Positions 20,967 to 26,660 of a DNA stretch of 26,660 nt are shown in pieces; positions within the stretch are counted from its first letter, which is position 1; the number at the start of each line of letters is the position of its first letter. The DNA comes from Acanthamoeba lenticulata. Taxonomy: Eukaryota > Discosea > Longamoebia > Acanthamoebidae. The translations under genes were made by a program, and so were the position numbers. The notes below the pieces were generated by a model. It did not search any database, had not been told where the DNA came from, and saw only the letters and a program-made list of their open reading frames with translations. The stretch spans positions 1 to 26,660 of the forward strand of contig NAVB01001450.1 of assembly GCA_002179805.1 (NCBI GenBank), in the 5' to 3' direction.

Positions 20967-22014
20967 TCACTTGTTGTTCTGGAGGGCGTCCTTGACGGCC
21001 TTGAGGATGAAGAAGAAGGTGTTCTTCTTCTTTTCGTAGATGCCGATGAACTTGTCATCGTCGGTAAGCTTGAGGGTGAGCTGCGCGAGCTTGGAGAGGA
21101 TTTCGGTCTTGAAGGGCTCCAGCGGGCTGCCCTTCTTGATCTCCGACGAGGTCAGGGAGGAGAAGCTGCTGAGCTCGGCCTGCAGCGTCTGCCGCGCGGT
21201 CTGGAGGTCGTTCATGGTAGCCGACTCCTCGTCGAGCTCCCCCATGATCTTCACGAGGTCATAGACCAACAACTCGATGTCGGTGCGCACCAGGCCCATG
21301 TCGGTCAGCTCCTGCTGCACGTGCTCTTTCACTCGCTTGAGTTGCTCGAGCTCCACCTCGAGGGCCAGCTTCTTGGCCTTGTTGTCCTCGATTTGCGCCT
21401 CCAACTCATCAAGGTCCAGCTGTCGCCTCCGCCGCCGCTCCTCACGCTCGTCGGCTGGCGACATTACTGCTGCGGCTTCGGTGCCACTGGCTCCCTCGCC
21501 TTCACCTTCGGTTGGGCCTTCGCCCTCGCCTTCGTCCTCTCCACCTTCGCCTCCTGTGGCACCCACCACATGGTCGTCTAGGCCACCCTCCTCCTCCAGT
21601 ACTTCTTCTTCCTCCTCTTCGTAGCCTTCCTCTGGCAAGTACTCGACATAGTTGGCCGGAAACAAGCCCTCCTTGTCGCCCAGTGAGCCCTTCCACCAGC
21701 CACCGTCGCGCTCCTCGAGCACATCAATTAGATCACCCACTTTAAAGGACAGGTGTTCATCGTTTTCGGCTGTGTAATCGAAAATGGCTCGAACTTTCTC
21801 CGCTGTTCTATCCTGGTAAGTCCATCAAATTTGAGTTTAACAGCGCAGCTTGTGCCCAGCCAAGCAAGATGTAGATTAAGGAAGGGGGGAGTACATAGTA
21901 ATGATGTGATTCGTCGTGAAAGTGACCACCCTCTTGGCTATAACTCTCCTCGCCGTGGTATTGTTCTTCTTTATAAGCGCCCTCCTCCTGGACCTGATGA
22001 TCTTGGTCCGCCAT
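20967..22014 (-). CDS. SH3-domain coiled-coil protein
   Basis: Predicted cytosolic adaptor. Two exons (22014-21895, 21812-20967) give 321 residues. The first exon encodes 40 polar, His/Glu/Tyr-rich residues. An SH3 domain follows (about 47-102), with the ALYDY-loop variant AIFDY, the paired tryptophans GGWWKG, and PANYVEYL, so the proline-peptide binding surface is intact. Residues about 103-170 are Glu/Gly-rich low complexity. Residues about 172-250 form a heptad-rich coiled coil (LDLDELEAQIEDNKAKKLAL). The C-terminal about 70 residues (LTSSEIKKGSPLEPFKTEIL to the end) are helical and not recognised. The SH3 call is firm; orthology to a named protein is not. Partners would be proline-rich proteins, perhaps actin or membrane regulators. 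Confidence 0.85.
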
Positions 22015-22304
22015 TTTGCTTTCGTAGACCTTGGTACCCTGCGGGAGCCCCAAACGAGAGGCAAAATATGCGTGGAATCCGGAGGCGGTGGCATCTCAAG
22101 CGTTTTCTTTTTACAGCACAAAGCACAGCAGCAGCCTATCATTTAAATTCTGCGACCGTTACCCGTTTTTGAATCGCGGTTGGGTTGGCGTGAGCGAAAA
22201 CGCTGATAAAAAGGTACGGCAACCAGAATTTCTTCATTGCCACCGCTTCTTTCACGCTAGCGCAGCCACCCGTCGTCTCTTATCCAAACAACCCCCCAAG
22301 AAAG
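22015..22304. promoter_or_regulatory. Divergent promoter region of the SH3 gene and H2A.X
   Basis: 290 bases between divergent start codons. A TATA-like gataaaaagg at about 22203-22212 lies about 95 nt before the histone ATG and is the likeliest core element for the histone gene. No open frame here has recognisable content. Confidence 0.5.
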
Positions 22305-22799
22305 ATGTCGTCTACTGCTGGTAACAAGGAGGGAAGCAAGACCGTCAAGAAGACCGAGGCCAAGAAGGCGCCCCGCGCCGCCCCCAAGGCCAAGGCCCCT
22401 GCTGCCGCCAAGGGTGGTGACGCTGCTGGTGAGGGCCACTCGAGGTCCTTCAAGGCCGGTCTTCAGTTCCCCGTCGGTCGTATTCACAGGCAGCTCAAGG
22501 AGGGCCGGTACGCTAGCCGTGTTGGTGCCGGTGCCCCCGTCTACCTCGCCGCCGTGCTCGAGTACCTCGTGGCCGAGATTCTCGAATTGGCCGGCAATGC
22601 CTCGCGCGACAACAAGAGGGTGAGGATCGTGCCGCGTCACATTCAGCTCGCTGTCAGGAACGACGAGGAGTTGAACAAGCTGCTCCAGGACGTCACGATC
22701 TCGTCCGGTGGTGTCATCCCCAACATCCACTCTGTTCTCATTCCCAAGTCCAAGGGCAAGGGCGGCAAGGCCGGCGAGAGCCTCTCTCAGGACTACTAA
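22305..22799 (+). CDS. H2AX: Histone H2A.X
   Basis: Core histone of the nucleosome, of the H2A.X class. It is phosphorylated at the C-terminal SQ motif after DNA breaks in other eukaryotes. It is a single exon of 164 residues. The fold begins at about residue 46 with [19 protein letters not shown], followed by the typical [13 protein letters not shown], acidic-patch [23 protein letters not shown] and [13 protein letters not shown]. The last four residues are Ser161-Gln-Asp-Tyr, fitting SQ(E/D)-hydrophobic. [10 protein letters not shown] is the canonical H2A form and argues against H2A.Z. The N-terminal tail is about 45 residues long, Lys/Ala/Pro-rich, and roughly 20-25 longer than in animal or yeast H2A. 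Codon choice is strongly biased to C-ending codons, as expected for high expression. A gataaaata at about 22955 may be its poly(A) signal. Confidence 0.95.
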   Translation: MSSTAGNKEGSKTVKKTEAKKAPRAAPKAKAPAAAKGGDAAGEGHSRSFKAGLQFPVGRIHRQLKEGRYASRVGAGAPVYLAAVLEYLVAEILELAGNASRDNKRVRIVPRHIQLAVRNDEELNKLLQDVTISSGGVIPNIHSVLIPKSKGKGGKAGESLSQDY

Positions 22800-22928
22800 G
22801 CGCGCATCGCTTGCCATTCTTACCCTTCGAGTCCAACACGAGCCCAAATTCGCAGGAAGGACCACGCTCCCTCTTGCCTCTATCCAAGCCGACTGCTATC
22901 CACGCCTTGTATGCAAGGCGACGCACTA

Positions 22929-22934
22929 TTTATT
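22929..22934 (-). terminator. AATAAA poly(A) signal of the HNH gene
   Basis: The minus strand reads AATAAA 60 nt after the HNH gene stop, inside the 194-bp gap shared with the convergent H2A.X gene. Confidence 0.5.
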
Positions 22935-22993
22935 CGTGACGTGTGTAGAGTGTAGATAAAATACCAATGCCCCTTTCAAATACCTCGAGCCTC

Positions 22994-23812
22994 TCACAGT
23001 TCTTCTTCTTCTTGTTGTTGTTGTTGTGGGTCGTCTACGTAGGAAGGTTGATTTTTTTCATAATCTTTGATGTCGTCCACTTGCTCGCCCACGTTGAATT
23101 GCGTGTACACAAGGCCTCGTCGCCGCAGATCGCCCCACAAGGACAGCTCGATCAAGTCCATTTCCCGCTCTGCGGATGTAACGGCTAAATTGGCGCCAAA
23201 ACATAAAGACCAACCCATGTTGAAGGGAAGGGAAAGTGTCTCGTACCAGATAGCTGCAAATCGCACGATACCGCACGCAGTTGCTCTTTCGTCACATCCA
23301 ACTTGTCGCTCTTCCATCGGTTGGCTCTAGTTTGCAGTATTTGGCAGTTGGTCTCTGTGTGTGTGCCGCGGTGTGAGCAGCAAATTGGCGCAACGCAGCC
23401 ACACCACAGGCACATAGATGGCCACGAACCTTCTGTGCGTCCGCCCTTGGCGTATGGGACGATGTGGTCAAAGTTGTAGCAGAGACATCCTTGACAATTC
23501 AGGAGAGCGCGAGCTACCACATTTCCGGCAGCGTCGTACCGCCACCGGGCAGGGTCGCGACCTGGAATTGGTGCAGCCTTGTCCCAACACCCATTGCGTT
23601 GCTGGTGCGTGAACGCCCTTCTGCCTTGGCCACTCAGGGGAGTCTTTCGACGAAGGCGAGCAGGCTTATGCCTTGGCTCTGATGGCTCCGCGTCGCTGTC
23701 GTCATCTGCCAATATCTATCGCGTCACCCAGTTAGCGATGTCGTCCTTATAATCTTGCTTGGCGCAGTGTTGGCAGCCGTACCCGTGCATCACCGTCCTT
23801 CTCTCCTTCCAT
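22994..23812 (-). CDS. HNH-domain nuclease-like protein
   Basis: Small eukaryotic HNH protein. Four minus-strand exons (23812-23794, 23705-23430, 23354-23247, 23184-22994) join in phase to 197 residues. A basic N-terminus (PARLRRKTPLSGQGRR) precedes WRYDAAGNVVARALLNCQGCLC, the metal-finger start FDHIVPYAKGGRTEETNCQILQ and TRANRWKSDK. Asp-His and the central Asn match the HNH core. The third position is Asn rather than His, the HNN variant. The two CxxC-like cysteines before the His may bind structural zinc. The C-terminal EREMDLIELSLWGDLRRRGL is shared with plant and algal relatives as I recall them. It ends in a Gln/Glu tail. The first exon is only 19 nt and was chosen because the long frame has no ATG; it is the least certain part. 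Substrate unknown. Confidence 0.8.
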
Positions 23813-23923
23813 GTTGTTTTTATTATTTTCAGAAATTATCACTTTTTATATTTTTGTCCATTTTCTCTTATGGCCATTATTCTTTTTTCTCTTTTCGATC
23901 GGTTGTGATCTTGAATCAACAAC
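23813..23923. promoter_or_regulatory. Compact divergent promoter region of HNH and mL60-like genes
   Basis: Just 111 bases separate the start codons. The segment is strongly T-rich on the plus strand (ttttattattttcag, tttttatatttttg, ttcttttttctctttt), so the leaders are AT-rich compared with the GC-rich genes. No specific site is assigned. Confidence 0.45.
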
Positions 23924-24301
23924 ATGATGCGAGCATCAAGGATTGCGCTCTGCCCACAGGGCAAAACGGGAGGCCGCGGGCTCTTCTGGAAGAAGCCGCC
24001 ATGGAACGCGACAAGGAAGGCAAACTACAAGGAGAGGCTGCGTCAAGTGCAGAGCGTCGAGTACTTCCTCCGCAAGCACAACAATAACGATGAGCACAAA
24101 ACCCTGCCCAAGCGCAAGCTTTACGAGGATTATACTGCCGACGAACTCCCGTGGTATGATATCCAAGCCCATCACGCGAATCGTGGACCTGCCATAGGTG
24201 AGGGCTTCCATCTGCCATCAAACCGAGCTCTCCGCCATCAGCTCCAACCCAAATATACTCCGGACCTGTTTCAAGTGAAGGAGGAGGGCGAAACCAAATG
24301 A
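23924..24301 (+). CDS. Probable mitochondrial ribosomal protein mL60 (fungal MRPL31-like)
   Basis: Single-exon, 125-residue basic protein. The N-terminal segment GGRGLFWKKPPWNATRKANYKERLRQVQSVEYFLRKH resembles the LLWK-(I/V)PWR...RKR.RLR.VD pattern at the start of fungal MRPL31/mL60, a large-subunit protein of the mitochondrial ribosome. The rest (KTLPKRKLYEDY, LPWYDIQAHHANRGPAIGEGF, KYTPDLFQVKEEGE) has no motif I recognise. The N-terminus is positively charged and lacks acidic residues for about 40 positions, consistent with mitochondrial import. Two ATG codons occur in tandem (23924 and 23927). It could instead be an unrelated small basic protein. Confidence 0.55.
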   Translation: MMRASRIALCPQGKTGGRGLFWKKPPWNATRKANYKERLRQVQSVEYFLRKHNNNDEHKTLPKRKLYEDYTADELPWYDIQAHHANRGPAIGEGFHLPSNRALRHQLQPKYTPDLFQVKEEGETK

Positions 24302-24545
24302 ATTGTTTTCAAAAATACATTAATTTGATCAGCATTCGTTGGTTCAATCGTCTTCTTCAACATGGAAGGGCGGTGAGACTCGCATTTCTGGAATTTTTCA
24401 AAATGAATGGAATTTCATACTGGCCAATAGCACAGGACGCCGAACAAAGGGTGATTTTGGCTGGTTTTGGATCCCTCCTTTCTTTCTTTCCTCTCCCCCT
24501 TCGCGTATCGTCCCTGTGGAGGTCCCTCCTTGACGGTTATTCACC
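24302..24545 (+). promoter_or_regulatory. 3' end of mL60-like gene and promoter/leader of eS10
   Basis: 244 bases without a gene. The half nearest eS10 has a pyrimidine-rich run (ccctcctttctttctttcctctccccctt at about 24471-24500), resembling the TOP-like pyrimidine context of ribosomal protein gene starts. The start codon sits in a favourable ttcaccATG context. Confidence 0.45.
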
Positions 24546-25291
24546 ATGCTGATCCCCAAGAAGAGCCGTGTTGCTGTCTACTCCTACGTTTTCAAATGTA
24601 TGTGGGGTGTACCGGCTCACTTATTGTTGTTACCCATCAGCAGCTGATCAGCACCATTTACACCATCATCCCCATTCTCTCTCAGATGGCGTCATCGTCG
24701 CCAAGAAGGAGTTCACCATGAAGAAGCACAAGGACACCAACGTGCCTAACCTCTGGGTGCTCAAGCTCCTCCAGTCCCTCAAGTCCAAGAACTTGGTCAA
24801 GGAGAAGTTCAACTGGCAGTGGTACTACTACTACCTCACCAACGAGGGCATCGAGTACCTGCGCGATTACCTCAACCTCGACCCGAACATCGTGCCGGCT
24901 ACCCTCAAGAAGCCCGCTTCGGTTCCTCGTCCCCGTCTTGGCGGTGACAGGCCTGGCCCCCGTGGTGGTGAGGGCTACGGAGCTCGTCGCCCCTACCCCG
25001 GTGGTGACCAGGAGAAGAAGCTCGGCGCTGCTGGTGACTTCTCTGCTCGCTTCGTACGTTTTCAACTTCCTTGTTTTTCCCTTCTCAATTTTAGATAGCA
25101 TGTCCCCTCACCGTTTCGATTTCTTTTTCATCTGCCAGGCTGGTCGCGAGGGTGAGTCGCGCGAGGGTGGTCGCGGCTTTGGCGGCCGTGGCAGGGACAG
25201 CTACAGGAGGGATGGTGCTCCCAGCGCCGGCGGTTTCGGTGACCGTCCCCGCCCCTCGTTCGGTCGTGGTGGTGGTGCCCCCAGGGAGTAA
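24546..25291 (+). CDS. RPS10: 40S ribosomal protein S10 (eS10)
   Basis: Component of the small ribosomal subunit near the mRNA entry/beak. Three exons (24546-24597, 24686-25053, 25139-25291) join in phase to 190 residues. The conserved domain runs from [17 protein letters not shown] through [52 protein letters not shown] to IVPATLKK and [10 protein letters not shown]. The C-terminal tail (about 125-190) is rich in Arg-Gly and Gly-Gly, with RGG-type repeats that are common arginine-methylation targets. This tail is longer than in animal eS10 (about 165 residues in total). The early intron after codon 17 is a common place for a ribosomal protein gene intron. The C-ending codon bias signals high expression. 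Confidence 0.97.
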
Positions 25292-25305
25292 ATAGGTAAT
25301 GACAC

Positions 25306-25311
25306 AATAAA
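25306..25311 (+). terminator. AATAAA poly(A) signal of RPS10
   Basis: A canonical hexamer lies 15 nt after the eS10 stop codon. Confidence 0.6.
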
Positions 25312-25415
25312 TCAGACCATCAAGCTCCACAGAAATCAGGTTTTTGTGTTTTTCGTTTTGCAATAATCAACAAAGAAAGAAAACGAAGCCAAGTGCGCTG
25401 TTCCAGCAGCGCTCA

Positions 25416-26660
25416 CTATCGCCGGGCAGAGGGGGCGGACGGCAGCGCCTTGGCAAACGCGCGGGCGATGACGCGACCGAAGAGCTGCGCCAGGAAGAGC
25501 GCCCCGAGGATTTGGATGATGAGATGGAAGTTGTCAAAAATGTAGGAGAGGATCTGGTGGCGCAGGGGGACGTCCGCTGGGAAGACGCCGCGCCACTCAA
25601 AATCGCTCCCAGCCACACGAACGACACCTGTTGTTGGCAGTCGATGCTTTACCAGCTGGACATGAGCTGAACTTTGGGGGGGGGAGCTAAGTACCGTAGT
25701 TGCGCATGAGGACCTGTTGGTCAGTCTTGATGACCCATTCGCCGACGTTCCTGGGCGCGACGTGGCGGAAGGCCAGATAGAAGAACCACAGCTTGAGCGA
25801 ATCGATCACCGCCGATCCTAAAGCGCCCAAAACCGGCACAAGTGAGCTGTTGATCACCAACAAACAGCATCAAGAACAAACAGCATCAAGGCTCCGCTTC
25901 GGGTTACGCACCTTTGGTCATGCCCGAGGCCACCATCTGGGGGATGCACGCTCCGCTGGAGTGGCAGAGCTCGCCCAACACAAACTGAGCACCGCGACCC
26001 AAGCGACGAGCGCAGGGCCAAAGCGGTGAGCCTCACGTGTCAGGTATCACACACCACAGGTGTTTTGATCAAAACTCAATCTCTCACCTGGTGGATGTCG
26101 CCACTGACGAGTTTAATCTTGTTATGGTAGGGCAGCATCATGTCGAAGATCAGCATCGTATCGTTGAGGAACAGCTCGTAGGTGGGGTAAATCTCCTGAT
26201 CGCCGCGCAAACGTCAGGTCTGCTCCTCATGTCGTCCTCAGGAAGTTAGTGGAAGAGAACTCGAGCGCACCTTCTCGGCCATGTAAGCGATCGAAGCCAT
26301 GAGGGGCGTGAGGAACATGAGCGGGACGGGACTGATCACAAAGATGTGCGCGATGTCCTCCCTCGTCCCGTATTCTGCGAGTCTCTTGGCAAAGTCGGCC
26401 ATTTGGGCCTACATGTGCCGCGGCACGTTGGTCGTTGTGCGAGCGAGCAACGTAGAGGAGGGAACGGGAGTCCATGAGTCTACCATCCAAGTACAATCCA
26501 CACGGGGGAGAGGAGGGGGCGCCGTACGTCGCCGGTCATCGGGTGAACAGAATCGGCAAAGTAGCTGCGGTAGTGCCGGAGGTCCAGATGGATAAACGCC
26601 GCACCCATCACCTCGCGCACAAAGTCCACACGGTGCATCGCTGTGGTGTCTTCCTGCTCA
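25416..26660 (-). CDS. PhoD-like metallophosphatase with C-terminal membrane anchor (5' end beyond window)
   Basis: C-terminal part of a phosphodiesterase/phosphatase-like protein. Six minus-strand exons (26660-26528, 26408-26271, 26195-26088, 25984-25912, 25817-25695, 25627-25416) join in phase to about 262 residues and a TAG stop. FIHLDLRHYRSYF, TGDAQMADFAKRL, IFVISPVPLMFL and KIKLVSGDIHQFV follow the order of the PhoD fold: Asp-x-Arg strand, G-x-Q helix, substrate-side loop, and the Gly-Asp-Ile-His metal-binding motif. GELCHSSGACIPQMVASGMTKG corresponds to the strand ending in the Ser-Gly-(I/M)-Thr loop. The last 40 residues contain a hydrophobic helix (LIIQILGALFLAQLFG) followed by basic residues, a likely tail anchor. 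The N-terminal metal ligands lie outside the window, so activity cannot be judged. Confidence 0.7.
25859..25890. repeat. Perfect 16-bp tandem duplication in a PhoD-like gene intron
   Basis: The unit aacaaacagcatcaag occurs twice head to tail within the 94-nt intron between exons 25984-25912 and 25817-25695. It is probably a recent slippage duplication. Confidence 0.9.

Noticed and set aside
1..26660. Transposons, viral insertions, CRISPR arrays or bacterial operons
   Set aside because: No terminal repeats, transposase, capsid or polymerase motifs, repeat-spacer arrays or Shine-Dalgarno-linked gene clusters were seen. All genes are eukaryotic in structure.

Overview
The window looks like nuclear DNA of a gene-dense, GC-rich amoebozoan protist, most likely Acanthamoeba or a close relative. 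This is inferred from style, not from a database match. The genes are eukaryotic and packed with short introns (about 50-110 nt). Donors are mostly GTACG or GTGCG instead of GTAAGT. The standard stop codons are used, and intergenic gaps are usually 100-370 bp. I rebuilt the exons by hand from reading phase and splice signals. Every complete gene model closes in frame from ATG to stop, which is the main support for the boundaries.

Layout from left to right. A minus-strand Rho guanine-nucleotide exchange factor with DH and PH domains (27-1898) runs off the left edge. Divergent from it is a 24-exon plus-strand gene (2268-10573) for a 2189-residue vault-type poly(ADP-ribose) polymerase (PARP4/VPARP-like). 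Next on the plus strand come a JmjC hydroxylase of the KDM8/JMJD5 type (10677-12581), an intronless predicted secreted protein (12753-13739) and the TFIIIB subunit BRF1 (13906-16426). Convergent with BRF1 is the tRNA (guanine-9) methyltransferase TRM10 (16624-18197). TRM10 diverges from a TMTC-type O-mannosyltransferase with TPR repeats (18365-20758). A minus-strand SH3/coiled-coil protein (20967-22014) shares a promoter region with an intronless H2A.X histone (22305-22799). An HNH nuclease gene (22994-23812, minus) diverges from a probable mitochondrial ribosomal protein of the mL60 type (23924-24301). Ribosomal protein eS10 (24546-25291) follows. A minus-strand PhoD-like phosphatase with a C-terminal membrane anchor (25416-26660) runs off the right edge.

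The most unusual object is the VPARP gene. It has the classic vault-PARP order (BRCT, PARP helical and catalytic domains with an H-Y-E triad, VIT, VWA, C-terminal major-vault-protein-interaction-like region). In the same continuous reading frame it also carries a WGR-like domain, a 14-3-3-like domain whose four phosphate-contacting residues are all replaced, and a near-perfect ubiquitin domain that lacks an initiator Met and ends RLRG-Pro, so it should be neither released nor conjugated. This suggests a vault-associated ADP-ribosyltransferase with built-in adaptor modules.

Two neighbouring genes, BRF1 and TRM10, act on tRNA synthesis and tRNA modification. An orphan Pol III B-box match lies about 130 bp upstream of the BRF1 start codon. 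The other neighbours are housekeeping genes with no evident common pathway.
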